The notes: generated by a model not told the origin, from the letters alone. A stretch of 42,289 nt of DNA from Clostridia bacterium UC5.1-1E11 (GCA_001305115.1 BCAA01000019.1:1-42289), one strand, 5' to 3'; shown: positions 28,835 through 38,167, numbered from the stretch's first letter. Translations and numbers: made by a program.

Positions 28835-28946
28835 ATCAAGGCTTTTTTGAGGGTGTCAAAGGCAGTCTGATAGATTTATCCTCTGACCCCTAAAATAGCC
28901 TTAAAATGCGTACAGAATCCCAAAAGAACCCCTAAGGAGGAACCCT

Positions 28947-29696
28947 ATGTCAGACAATCGAAAATATTATTACCTGAAACTCAAAGAAAACTATTTTGAT
29001 GATGATTCCATCGTGCTGCTGGAAAGTATGCAGGACGGTGTGCTGTATTCCAACATTCTGCTCAAGCTGTACCTGAAATCGCTGAAACATGGCGGGCGGC
29101 TCCAGCTTGACGAGGACATCCCTTACACAGCGCAGATGATCGCTACCATTACCCGCCAGCAGATCGGCACTGTGGAGAGAGCCTTGCAGATCTTTTTGAA
29201 GCTGGGTCTTGTGGAAGTGCTGGACAGCGGCACATTCTACATGAGCAACATCGAACTTTTAATAGGCCAGTCCTCTACCGAGGCCGAGCGAAAGCGGGCT
29301 GCAAGGCTTCAAAATAAGGCTCTTTCTGCGCTCCGGACAAGTGGCGGACATTTGTCCGACATTCGTCCACCAGAGATAGAGATAGAGTTAGAGAAAGAGA
29401 TAGAGATAAAGAGAGAGATAGAGAAGGTACGCCCTGAAACGGGGCACCCTTCCCACACCTATGGCCGTTACCAGAATGTTTTCCTGACGGATGAAGAACT
29501 GGCAGACTTGCAGGTCAGCTTTCCTGCTGTATGGGAACAGTACATCGAAAAGCTGTCCGAGTACATGGCTTCTACTGGCAAGCGTTATCAGAGCCATGCA
29601 GCGACCATCCGGCGTTGGGCCGGTGAGGACGCTAAAAAAACGGTCACACCCTCACGCAACCGGGATTACAGCGTAAAGGAGGATGAAACTGTATGA
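28947..29696 (+). CDS. Replication initiator (phage replisome-organiser N-terminal type)
   Basis: 249 residues. The N-terminal 120 residues are a winged-helix replisome-organiser domain (KYYYLKLKENYFDDDSIVLLESM, then ITRQQIGTVERALQIFLKLGLVEVLDSGTFYM). A charged linker made of alternating Glu-Ile units near residues 140-155 comes from a GAGATA-like hexamer repeat (29370-29427). The C-terminal part resembles a DnaB/DnaD-type helper region (VWEQYIEKLSEYMASTGK). It likely opens the element's origin when it is circular. ATG 28947 has AAGGAGG upstream; its stop overlaps the next gene. Confidence 0.82.
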   Translation: MSDNRKYYYLKLKENYFDDDSIVLLESMQDGVLYSNILLKLYLKSLKHGGRLQLDEDIPYTAQMIATITRQQIGTVERALQIFLKLGLVEVLDSGTFYMSNIELLIGQSSTEAERKRAARLQNKALSALRTSGGHLSDIRPPEIEIELEKEIEIKREIEKVRPETGHPSHTYGRYQNVFLTDEELADLQVSFPAVWEQYIEKLSEYMASTGKRYQSHAATIRRWAGEDAKKTVTPSRNRDYSVKEDETV

Positions 29697-30556
29697 TTGA
29701 GATTACCGCAGAAATCCGGGCATTCATCGACAAGGCAGCTGCCGGTGTGGAATTGGCTGAGGACGAGTATATAGACCCGTCAGACGGGCTCATTCACTGT
29801 AAGAAATGCGGCGGCCAGAGGCAGACCGTTGTGCCATGCTTCGGGAAATCCGGCTACTTTATGCCGCACTGCATCTGCCAGTGCCAGCGGGAGGCTGAGG
29901 AGCAGCGCAAGGCTGCTGAAGAACGGCAGCGCCGCATGGAGCGTATCAAACGCCGAAAGGCACAGGGCCTGCAAGACCGTTATCTGTACGACTACACATT
30001 TTCCAATGATAACAGGCAAAACCCATTGATGGACAAGGCTCATGCCTATGTGGAGAACTGGAAAGAGGCATATAAGAGCAATATCGGGCTTTTACTGTTT
30101 GGAGATGTGGGAACCGGCAAGTCTTTTTTCGCCGGATGTATTGCCAACGCTCTACTTGACCAGGATGTGCCGGTGCTGATGACGAACTTCCCCACCATTC
30201 TGAACCGCCTGACAGGGATGTTCTCTGAGGACAGGTCAGAGTTTATTGCCAGCTTTGACGAATATGACCTGCTTATCATTGACGATCTGGGTGTAGAGCG
30301 CAGTACCGAATATGCTATGGAGCAGATGTTTTTCGTCATCGACAGCCGCTATCGCAGCCGAAGACCCATGATTATCACAACAAACTTGAAACTGTCCGAG
30401 CTGAAAAATCCGCCTGATCTGGCCCACGCCCGTATCTATGACCGTATTTTGGAACGGTGTGCGCCGATCCTCTTTGACGGGAAGAATTTCCGGGAAGAAA
30501 ATGCCGGTGTCACCCGACAGGCAGCAAAAGACATTGTAAACAGTAAGCACGATTGA
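29693..30556 (+). CDS. DnaC-like helicase loader ATPase
   Basis: 287 residues. N-terminal zinc-finger-like part (HCKKCGGQRQ..C..CICQCQ, residues 25-65), a coiled coil, then an AAA+ domain with Walker A GDVGTGKS (around 140), Walker B LLIIDDLG (around 195) and a sensor-1 ITTN. It starts four bases inside the initiator gene, so the two are made together. Loads the replicative helicase for copying the excised or transferring element. Confidence 0.88.
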   Translation: MIEITAEIRAFIDKAAAGVELAEDEYIDPSDGLIHCKKCGGQRQTVVPCFGKSGYFMPHCICQCQREAEEQRKAAEERQRRMERIKRRKAQGLQDRYLYDYTFSNDNRQNPLMDKAHAYVENWKEAYKSNIGLLLFGDVGTGKSFFAGCIANALLDQDVPVLMTNFPTILNRLTGMFSEDRSEFIASFDEYDLLIIDDLGVERSTEYAMEQMFFVIDSRYRSRRPMIITTNLKLSELKNPPDLAHARIYDRILERCAPILFDGKNFREENAGVTRQAAKDIVNSKHD

Positions 30557-30599
30557 TTTTTTACCGGGCGGCACAGACCCGTTCGGAGAAAGGAGCGCT

Positions 30600-30794
30600 A
30601 TGAACAAAGAACCCCGTACTATGCAGATGGCAGACGCCGCTGCTGCGGCCAGAGCGCCGGAAAACACGCCAGCGATGGTAAAGAAAATCGGCAAGACGAC
30701 CTACAAGGTTCATGTCCATTTCAGCAATACCAGCACAGAAACCATGAGCGATAAAATCAAGCGTATGCTCAAAAATGAAATTCAGCAGATGTGA
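30600..30794 (+). CDS. tnpW: Transposon-encoded protein TnpW
   Basis: 64 residues. The conserved core KKIGKTTYKVHVHFSNTSTETMSDKIKRMLKNEI is the TnpW signature. AAAGGAG precedes ATG 30600. In circular element 1 it would lie upstream of the recombinase, as it does directly in elements 2 and 3 (34941 and 32734). Function unknown. Confidence 0.85.
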   Translation: MNKEPRTMQMADAAAAARAPENTPAMVKKIGKTTYKVHVHFSNTSTETMSDKIKRMLKNEIQQM

Positions 30795-30871
30795 CAGACT
30801 GATAAACTAAGCCGCCTTGTGCTAAACTGATGATGGTACGCACCAAAATTTTTGTCAAGGAGGACATGAAA

Positions 30872-31237
30872 ATGCTTTACACAGAAAAAGAGAAACATGA
30901 AATTGAGCGAGTAAAGGAAGTCTTTGCGGAACATCTGCGGCAAAGCCCTGATTTTGAATTGCTCTGGTCGGACAAGGTGGGCTATGTCTGGCTGACGATT
31001 GGCGTAAATCCAGTCTATGTGGATACCGGTATCAGGATAGAATCTGCCGCCGATCTCTGCGGCAAGTGTTTGGATGATGTTGCTACGGATGTTTTATATA
31101 TGACTGGCAACGATCATGCACTGGAAGCAGCCGACCCGCTGGAGTTAGCCGAAATCAAGCGGCTCTGGGAGCCATATATCAACCAGCTGCCAGACTATGC
31201 GTATCTCTGCAAAGACCTGCTGAACGGAAAAATGTAA
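30872..31237 (+). CDS. Hypothetical protein near the right end of element 1
   Basis: 121 residues from ATG 30872, eight bases after AAGGAGG. Starts MLYTEKEKHEIERVKEVFAEHL, has a middle WSDKVGYVWLTI and a helical end. Acidic, soluble, no known motif. It is the last gene before the right junction, with a small hairpin (AGGTGTCAGGAGC with GCTTCTGGCACCT, 31249-31283) after it. Confidence 0.6.
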   Translation: MLYTEKEKHEIERVKEVFAEHLRQSPDFELLWSDKVGYVWLTIGVNPVYVDTGIRIESAADLCGKCLDDVATDVLYMTGNDHALEAADPLELAEIKRLWEPYINQLPDYAYLCKDLLNGKM

Positions 31238-31253
31238 TCTGTTAAATGAGGTG

Positions 31254-31742
31254 TCAGGAGCCATACAGTGCTTCTGGCACCTTTTGTGAGTTTTCTGTGA
31301 ATTTGATTAAAAAGTCCTTGACAATTTGTCTCTGGGCATACGGCATAATCGTTTCTGTTGCGCCCAACATCGCCAAAATTGGTTTGAGGAAAATCGTAGA
31401 AAACAGAATGATAATGGCGCCAATCAGAATACTGCTGTATAGTGCGGTGCTTGCCACCCTATTGGCGGTATCTTTATCTCCGCGCCCCAGTAGTCTTGAC
31501 AGATAGGATGCAGCTCCGTTACCGAACATAAGGCCCAAACCAACCACGACTTGTCCCAAGGGGAACACGACGGAAATAGCACCCATTTGACTTTCGCCCA
31601 GACCGCCTACAAAATAGGCATCTACCAGATTATAGAGTGCATTGATCAACATCCCAATCATAATCGGTATGCCGAGGGCCATCAGAGCTTTGGGGATGGG
31701 CGCACTGCCCAAAAGCTCAAGTTTGTTGTTGCGTTCACTCAT
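31254..31742 (-). pseudogene. MATE efflux pump, N-terminal third (cut by element 1)
   Basis: From ATG 31742, with GGGAGGAAG upstream, through SERNNKLELLGSAPIPKALM and helices 1-3 (IPIMIGMLINALYNLVDAYFVGGLG, YSSILIGAIIILFSTIFLKPIL). True MATE sequence ends at MPYAQ (31333); the last 26 codons (RQIVKDFLI onward) are read from element 1 and end at 31254. The rest of the pump is at 14671-15637. A 162-residue stub of this sort would not transport. Confidence 0.9.
31331..31332. other. Right attachment core (TC/GA) of element 1
   Basis: Element DNA ACAATTTGTC-TC is followed by MATE sequence TGGGCATACGG. Joining it at TC to the left side gives an unbroken MATE frame. Confidence 0.85.
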
Positions 31743-31773
31743 TGTTGATACTTCCTCCCAAAAGAATAAATTA

Positions 31774-31891
31774 CAGTAGTATAAATTATAGCATACTGTA
31801 ACGACCATACTACTATAAATTATAGTAGTTGTCAAGGGAGTATCACCCACTCTTGACAAAGACTATAAAATCCAATACTATAATTTATAGT
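31774..31891. promoter_or_regulatory. Divergent MATE/PadR promoters with three palindromic operators
   Basis: Three related palindromes: 31774-31798 (TATAAATTATA core), 31810-31828 (CTACTATAAATTATAGTAG) and 31877-31891 (ACTATAATTTATAGT). The minus-strand TTGACA (complement of 31830-31835) with TAGTAT 17 bases on drives MATE. The plus-strand TTGACA (31853-31858) with TACTAT/TATAAT near 31876-31884 drives PadR. The sites cover both -10 regions, as expected if the second PadR represses itself and the pump. Confidence 0.75.
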
Positions 31892-31935
31892 GCTGCCATT
31901 CAAAATACGCACTGGAGTGGAAGGGAGTGATCCAC

Positions 31936-32457
31936 ATGGCTACCATTGATTTGATTGTTCTTGGAATGTTAAAAAAAGAGCCGATGAGTGCCTATGATAT
32001 ACAGAAGTTGGTGGAATACAGGAACATCTCTAAATGGGTAAAAATCAGTACCCCATCTATCTATAAAAAGACAATTCAGTTAGAGGAAAAAGGGCTAATC
32101 CGGGGCGAAGTCGTCAAAGAAGGCAAGATGCCGGAAAAGGCAGTTTACTCTCTGACCGAGGCTGGAGAATCCGAATTTGAACGGCTCATGTTTGAAATCT
32201 CTTCAAAGCCAATTAACATTTTCTTGGACTTCAACGCTGTAATTGTAAATCTGGATTCTTTACCGTATGAAAAGCAACGTGCATGCGTTACAGAGATTCA
32301 GGAAAACATTAATACTTTGAAAGCCTACCTGGAAGAAAATATAAAAGAAAAGGAATACGAACCTAGTATTCCGGCAACGGGTATGGCCGTATTGCGTCAG
32401 CAGTATGTATTGGCAGAAGTAATCCAGACATGGATCAATTCTTTGAATCTTGTTTAA
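31936..32457 (+). CDS. PadR family regulator (second copy), divergent from MATE
   Basis: 173 residues. ATIDLIVLGMLKKEPMSAYDIQKLVEYRN, then STPSIYKKTIQLEEKGLIRG is a PadR winged helix, with a helical C-terminal domain. AAGGGAGTG precedes ATG 31936; a GTG at 31927 overlaps that site and is less likely. It probably senses a drug and releases the MATE promoter. The first PadR (14078) lies downstream of the pump, so the old locus had a regulator at each side. Confidence 0.88.
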   Translation: MATIDLIVLGMLKKEPMSAYDIQKLVEYRNISKWVKISTPSIYKKTIQLEEKGLIRGEVVKEGKMPEKAVYSLTEAGESEFERLMFEISSKPINIFLDFNAVIVNLDSLPYEKQRACVTEIQENINTLKAYLEENIKEKEYEPSIPATGMAVLRQQYVLAEVIQTWINSLNLV

Positions 32458-32477
32458 TCAAATCAAAATAACTAAAA

Positions 32478-32518
32478 CAGCCAGTAACCTGCGGAGCAAT
32501 CTAGCAGGCTACTGGCTG
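32478..32518 (+). terminator. Terminator of the second PadR gene
   Basis: CAGCCAGTA (32478-32486) pairs with TACTGGCTG (32510-32518), with an added CCTGC/GCAGG pairing inside. Confidence 0.75.
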
Positions 32519-32627
32519 CTTTGATTTGAAAATGCTTTTTTTCACCTCTTTAGCGGGCAAATTCCGTCCTTTCTAGCGTAATATTGGCAAAGCAAAAAAC
32601 AAGGGTTTGGGAAGCTCCCAACAAGCA

Positions 32628-32689
32628 AAAATCTCCGCTCCGGCAGCGGGCCGGAAACGGAGATTTTGCGGAAGTGTGGCCACACTTCC
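32628..32689. other. Structured leader before TnpW: two hairpins
   Basis: AAAATCTCCG (32628-32637) pairs with CGGAGATTTT (32658-32667), with an inner TCCGGC/GCCGGA stem. It is followed at once by the perfect 20-base palindrome GGAAGTGTGGCCACACTTCC (32670-32689). It lies 45 bases before the TnpW-like start. It may terminate or attenuate transcription into the recombinase, or bind a protein dimer. Confidence 0.5.
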
Positions 32690-32733
32690 TATGCTTGCTC
32701 TGTTGTGGCTTCCCCGGAAAGGACGGGAACGGA

Positions 32734-32991
32734 ATGGAAAGGAAACGAAGCACCAAAGAGAGCGATTATCTCCCAAAACGGGGAAATCCGCTGCAAGAAA
32801 CCGTCTGTTATAAGCTAGGCGGGACGGTCTATGAAGTACATACTTCCTGCGGTGGGACGGAGCCACTCTATGACAAAATGGTGCGGCTCATTCGCTTGGA
32901 AGCCATTGCCACATCTGCTGACAAAGAAGATAAACCGCAGTATAATAAGGACAGCAACCTGTTTGTCGGGCGTTCATTACAGGAGGAATGA
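32734..32991 (+). CDS. tnpW: TnpW-like transposon protein of element 3
   Basis: 85 residues from ATG 32734 (GGAAAGGACGG upstream). CYKLGGTVYEVHTSCGGTEPLYDKMVRLIRLEA matches the TnpW core (KIGKTTYEV, then an amphipathic helix). The N-terminal basic stretch and the C-terminal tail make it longer than usual. It is followed three bases later by a serine recombinase start, the common order in these elements. Confidence 0.7.
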   Translation: MERKRSTKESDYLPKRGNPLQETVCYKLGGTVYEVHTSCGGTEPLYDKMVRLIRLEAIATSADKEDKPQYNKDSNLFVGRSLQEE

Positions 32992-34863
<1,872 letters not shown>

Positions 34864-34940
34864 TAGTCCTCCTTTCCGACAGCCGAATAAACAGGTATAA
34901 TGTGTTGCTATCATTATACCATATCCCGCCGCCTAATGCA

Positions 34941-35114
34941 CTACTCGGACGCTAAAAATCCCGGATTTCCGGGCTTTTTCTGCAAATCCTTTACAATGAG
35001 TTTCTCAATCTTTTTATGGATTGTATCGGTTGCCTTTTCACTCGGCAACGCTTGAACAAGATAGGTGATTTTCCCTATTTTGCGTTCGGTTGTAATTGTC
35101 TGTTTTTTATCCAT
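34941..35114 (-). CDS. tnpW: TnpW-like transposon protein of element 2
   Basis: 57 residues from ATG 35114, with AAAGGAGG upstream. The KIGKITYLVQALPSEKATDTIHKKIEKLIVKDL core matches TnpW. Its stop lies 78 bases before the recombinase start, so the two may be co-transcribed. Confidence 0.8.
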   Translation of the reverse strand: MDKKQTITTERKIGKITYLVQALPSEKATDTIHKKIEKLIVKDLQKKPGNPGFLASE

Positions 35115-35165
35115 TAGAAAAACCTCCTTTTCCTGTATGGATAAACTATATTCGTCAAAAGGCAA

Positions 35166-35572
35166 AAACGGGCGGTTGTTAGCTGCAACCTCACGGGAGT
35201 TTCACCCCGGCCCATGCTTATGGGTGCGCCGCGCAATACTTTGAGGGTGTTCAACGCGGGAGTATCATTGTGCCGCCTTGTATGTCGTCGCCCACAAGCT
35301 GCTAAACCTGTTTTACGGCGCGGTAGTTCTCGCTCGGCTTTTCCCCTATGGGGAAAAGCTGTCATGGCGTACCCGCCGACTGGCTCGGTACAGACGGAAT
35401 GTACCCGTTTGCCTGTTATGCTGCGCACCAAAGGCCGCTTTCTTTGTCAAAGAACAATAGGCTTTGTCGGCCTGCAAAAGCACATCAACAGCGGATATGC
35501 TTTTGCGGAACGACAAATAGCCCATAACGGGAAGCGTGGAAAGGGGACACGCTCCCCGCATGGGCTAAAAGA
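35166..35572. other. Non-coding stretch between TnpW and HTH_16
   Basis: About 400 bases with no supported gene. Near its right end is a strong hairpin (TAGCCCAT 35518-35525 with ATGGGCTA 35560-35567, plus inner AGCGT/ACGCT) directly after the HTH_16 stop, a likely terminator. CTTTTCCCC with GGGGAAAAG near 35338-35358 is another small stem. An attachment-site or recombination role was not established. Confidence 0.55.
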
Positions 35573-35815
35573 TTATCCTACATGAAAAGCAAGGGTGCGG
35601 GTAATAAGGCGCACTTGCAGCCTGTTACGCATTTCCTCGTCCACATAGGAATAGGTATTGCCCGCGTCGTCTTTCAGCGTGCGGGTACAAAGTTTCGCTA
35701 TGTAACCCTCGTAGTGCTTCAAGATCGCGCACATGGCGGTTGTGTCGCCGTTTGCCGCTGCGGAAATGACAGGGAACGGCAACAGATTTTCAGACTTCCT
35801 AACGGTATTCATCAT
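35573..35815 (-). CDS. HTH_16 small regulator of element 2
   Basis: 80 residues from ATG 35815 (35812 also possible); GGAGGG lies upstream. AAANGDTTAMCAILKHYEGYIAKLCTRTL is the HTH_16 pattern, close to the element 3 copy at 12351. It overlaps the end of the sigma gene by 17 bases, so the two are coupled. Confidence 0.82.
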   Translation of the reverse strand: MMNTVRKSENLLPFPVISAAANGDTTAMCAILKHYEGYIAKLCTRTLKDDAGNTYSYVDEEMRNRLQVRLITRTLAFHVG

Positions 35816-36236
35816 CTGCTTTTCCCTCCAAATACTGTTTGATTTTCGCAAGCGCGGATTTCCTGTGCCGGAAAACCGTCGTGCGTACAACATTCAGCAG
35901 TTCGCCAATTTCCGCGTCGCTCATATCCAAGAAGTAGGACAAAAGGATAATGTCGCGTTTCCTTTCGGGCAAAGCGTTAAGGGCTTCGGCAAGCAGTTCA
36001 TTTTTGACGAGTACATCAAAGCCGGACACTTGAAAACGGAAATAATCGCTTTCGTATTCGTCCGTTGTGAAAAGCTGCGCGAGTTCGCTTTCGCTCAAAT
36101 CCGAAAAAGTAACTTCGCGTGCTGCGCGTTTCGCAAGAGTGCGGCGGTGGCTTTTCGCTTCGCCGACCAAAGTTTTCTTTGCTAATGCGTCGTACTGATG
36201 TTGTATTCTTTCCTTGTCGGAAGAAGATAGCTCCAT
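35799..36236 (-). CDS. Sigma-70-like factor of element 2
   Basis: 145 residues from ATG 36236, eight bases after GGAGG (a GTG at 36245 overlaps that site). C-terminal region-4 helix-turn-helix: LNALPERKRDIILLSYFLDMSDAEIGELLNVVRTTVFRHR. Same role and order as the element 3 pair at 12351-13017, but clearly divergent in sequence, so the two elements acquired them separately. Confidence 0.85.
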   Translation of the reverse strand: MELSSSDKERIQHQYDALAKKTLVGEAKSHRRTLAKRAAREVTFSDLSESELAQLFTTDEYESDYFRFQVSGFDVLVKNELLAEALNALPERKRDIILLSYFLDMSDAEIGELLNVVRTTVFRHRKSALAKIKQYLEGKADDEYR

Positions 36237-36370
36237 AGAGTTCACCTCCTTCCCGCGTGGAGTAGAGGACGGGAGTTAAGGGCTTGTCCTCTCTGCCCCT
36301 TTCGCTCCGTACCCGTTCGGGAGATGGCTCTTGAGTGCGCTTTTCAGAAAAAAGTTGAAAAAAGCAAAAT

Positions 36371-36399
36371 GCGCCCGTCCGCAAGACGCGGACGGGCGC
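36371..36399 (-). terminator. Terminator between the radical SAM operon and sigma
   Basis: Perfect 12-bp stem (GCGCCCGTCCGC 36371-36382 with 36388-36399), 5-base loop, followed on the minus strand by ATTTTGCTTTTTTC. It would stop read-through into the sigma gene. The rest of 36237-36637 has a second weak inverted repeat (36522-36556) and no gene. Confidence 0.7.
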
Positions 36400-36639
36400 A
36401 AAGGAAATGTAAGCAGTAGCTAAATGTATTGACAGTTCACATTCATAGCCGGAATATCCCGCTTGCGGAGCATAGCTTTTTTGACCGCAAAGCATTAGGC
36501 GGGTTACAGTAAATAAAAATGGACACGGCGATACCTCCCCGATACCGCCGTATCCTTAAAAAAGGGCGACTTTAATACACTACCCGCAATCCATTCTATA
36601 ATAGGGAACAGCGGCTTTTGCGCAATATTAAATAAAAAA

Positions 36640-36681
36640 GCCGATAACACATAGGTTTTTTGACCTAATGCGTTATCGGCT
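36640..36681 (-). terminator. Terminator of the radical SAM operon
   Basis: AGCCGATAAC pairs with GTTATCGGCT around a 22-base loop, and a T6 run follows on the minus strand. The radical SAM stop codon (36665-36667) is inside the loop region. Confidence 0.75.
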
Positions 36682-37537
36682 CTGCGTCTATGCGTCTGGC
36701 ACTTTTAATCATTTTTTTGAATTTATTATATGTGTTAGCTAACTGTCCACAAGCCGCGTTAATCTCTCTGCCATGAGAAACTCTCATAGTAACTTCAAGT
36801 CCTGCTTGCTCTAATTGATGTTTGAATGCAACTATTTCCCGTTTCTGTGGTGCTTTAATTCTTGAATTGCTTGTTGGGTTGTATTGTAACACGTTAATCA
36901 TAACTTTTTTGCCCCGAAACCATTTTGCAAGTTGTCTTACATCTGAGGGCCGGTCATTTATACCCGGTAAAAGCAAATACGCAAAGACAATTTTGCGATT
37001 ATGCCTTTCAGAATAGGATAAGGCTTGCTTAACAACATCTTCAATAGCATATATGCGCATGTGAGGAATAATACGATTTCTTGCAGATTGTGTTGCTGCG
37101 TGTAAAGATATTGTCAACTGAATTTTAAGATGTTCCTCGCGCAATTTTTTTAATTGATCGACCGGACCAACTGTTGATATGGTAATGCCGTCGGTTGGAA
37201 AGTTGAGCCCATATCTATCTCGGAGAATATGGATTGCTTTTATCAAGTTGTCATAATTGAATAAAGGCTCTCCCATACCCATAAAAACGATACGGTTTAC
37301 TTTTCGACGCAACAATATAATCTGTTGTACGATTTCTGACGATGTTAGATTACGAACAAAGCCATTTCGCCCGGACTCACAAAAAATACAACCAACAGGA
37401 CAACCGACTTGTGTGCTCACGCAAACAGTTCCACCATCTCGCCGCTTGATAAAAACCGTTTCAATGTATTTGTTGTCTTTCAGTTCGTAAACATACTTTT
37501 CAGTATCACTGCTTTTGCAAATATTTTTTACCAACAT
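36665..37537 (-). CDS. Short RlmN/Cfr-like radical SAM methyl-synthase
   Basis: 290 residues. The radical SAM CxxxCxxC is C46, C50, C53 (QVGCPVGCIFC). FMGMGEP near residue 98, TISLHAATQSARN, and the C-terminal catalytic Cys at 263 in EINAACGQLANTY match RlmN and Cfr, which methylate carbon 2 or 8 of A2503 in 23S rRNA; Cfr gives resistance to several ribosome drugs. It starts about 80-95 residues later than those enzymes: the helical N-terminal domain is absent. The tail (SARRIDAEPITH) is encoded by DNA shared with the KTR gene end at 13473. It overlaps the 53-residue gene by ten bases. Which base it modifies, if any, cannot be told from sequence. Confidence 0.82.
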   Translation of the reverse strand: MLVKNICKSSDTEKYVYELKDNKYIETVFIKRRDGGTVCVSTQVGCPVGCIFCESGRNGFVRNLTSSEIVQQIILLRRKVNRIVFMGMGEPLFNYDNLIKAIHILRDRYGLNFPTDGITISTVGPVDQLKKLREEHLKIQLTISLHAATQSARNRIIPHMRIYAIEDVVKQALSYSERHNRKIVFAYLLLPGINDRPSDVRQLAKWFRGKKVMINVLQYNPTSNSRIKAPQKREIVAFKHQLEQAGLEVTMRVSHGREINAACGQLANTYNKFKKMIKSARRIDAEPITH

Positions 37538-37689
37538 TGATAGATTTTTTTGCGTGGTAATTGCTTATATAATTCTTCATATAAGGCTTTTGCTTCATTC
37601 TCGCCAATAACTTCCGACATTTCTTTGTAAGTAAATCCGTATGGATCATTCCGTACTTCCGCAGGCGTATATTTAGGTAAACGTTTCAT
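37528..37689 (-). CDS. 53-residue companion of the radical SAM enzyme
   Basis: ATG 37689, after AAAGGAT, encodes MKRLPKYTPAEVRNDPYGF, then YKEMSEVIGENEAKALYEEL and ends QLPRKKIYQCW; its stop overlaps the radical SAM start. It is helical and charged. It could supply in trans part of the N-terminal helical domain the enzyme lacks, or be an unrelated small protein. No family recognised. Confidence 0.6.
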   Translation of the reverse strand: MKRLPKYTPAEVRNDPYGFTYKEMSEVIGENEAKALYEELYKQLPRKKIYQCW

Positions 37690-37705
37690 TTTTATATCCT
37701 TTCTT

Positions 37706-37891
37706 CTAAATAATAAAAGTTTGTTTTTCTGTATTTTTGATTACAATCTCTAATTTTTCTACATCAATGATATGCGTCAATTTGCATTTAGGGCAGAAAA
37801 GAGGAAAATCTTTTAATACAGTATTATGAAATACTTGAACTCTCGTCTTTCCGTTACAAATCGGACATTTTATCCAATATTTTTTAAGCAT
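37706..37891 (-). CDS. Cysteine-rich KTR protein
   Basis: 61 residues. Zinc ribbon with CPICNGKTR and FCPKCKLTH, a spacing equal to the broken copy at 13473. It is the first gene after the attenuator and lies 16 bases before the 53-residue gene, so all three are likely one transcript. Function unknown. Confidence 0.85.
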   Translation of the reverse strand: MLKKYWIKCPICNGKTRVQVFHNTVLKDFPLFCPKCKLTHIIDVEKLEIVIKNTEKQTFII

Positions 37892-37916
37892 TATATTTCA
37901 CTCGTCCTTTTTACAC

Positions 37917-38116
37917 AAAAAAATGCAGGTCAATCCTCAACATGAGCATTGACCTGCATTTATAATGCACAGAGCAGTACAACAAAACTAAGGCATAGCT
38001 TGCACTATGTCTATACTATATCTATACGTCGTTAGTTTTTTGTATAGCATCCGCAAAATAAGCATGACAAAAAAGCCCATGTTGAAAATGGGAAAATCCT
38101 TTTTTTCAATGCTTAT
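37917..38116 (-). promoter_or_regulatory. Attenuator of the KTR-radical SAM operon
   Basis: Three nested signals on the minus strand after the leader peptide. (1) ATAAGCA over the leader stop codon (complement of 38110-38116) pairs with TGCTTAT (38058-38064), enclosing a small CCCAT/ATGGG hairpin followed by T6 (38069-38092). (2) AAAACTAA/TTAGTTTT (37984-37991 with 38032-38039). (3) A strong terminator: 14-bp stem 37921-37934 with 37948-37961 and a T7 run, only 26 bases before the KTR start. A ribosome stalled on the leader would disturb stem 1 and could shift the fold so that transcription passes the terminator. Confidence 0.75.
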
Positions 38117-38139
38117 CTAATACGCATGCTATGCAACAT
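38113..38139 (-). CDS. Leader peptide MLHSMRIR
   Basis: Eight codons from ATG 38139, preceded by AAAAGGAGG at a good distance. Short leaders of this kind precede inducible ribosome-protection and rRNA-methylase genes, where drug-stalled ribosomes on the leader turn the downstream gene on. Its stop codon lies inside the first attenuator stem. Confidence 0.7.
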   Translation of the reverse strand: MLHSMRIR

Positions 38140-38167
38140 AAACGCCGCCTCCTTTTACATAAATTTT

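Larger units (their letters stand above)
15638..31332 (+). mobile_element. Element 1: 15.7-kb integrative mobilizable element of Tn4451 type
   Basis: Bounded by TC cores inside the MATE gene. It carries at its left end the large serine recombinase, then TnpV, regulators, a two-component system with ABC exporter, sigma-like factors, a MobQ relaxase with a nick motif, a toxin-antitoxin pair, a replication initiator and a DnaC-like loader, and TnpW near the right end. It has no conjugation pore genes, so it would need a helper element for transfer. Both junctions can be read in the sequence, which is strong evidence for the limits. Confidence 0.9.

Noticed and set aside
29370..29427. Phase-variable microsatellite
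   Set aside because: The repeat unit is six bases, so changes would not shift the frame.
29780..30694. Minus-strand open frames opposite the DnaC-like gene
   Set aside because: The plus-strand frame has intact Walker motifs and coupling to the initiator gene, so the opposite frames are shadows.
15500..31400. Treating the two MATE pieces as separate transporters
   Set aside because: Each lacks the part the other has, and they join at TC into one 458-residue frame.
35166..35572. A hidden gene or a second origin of transfer in the gap
   Set aside because: No frame has a ribosome site and family features, and the IncQ-like nick core was not found there.
36665..37537. Calling the radical SAM gene cfr
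   Set aside because: It lacks the N-terminal domain and is too divergent by eye to be a known Cfr class; only family-level similarity is supported.
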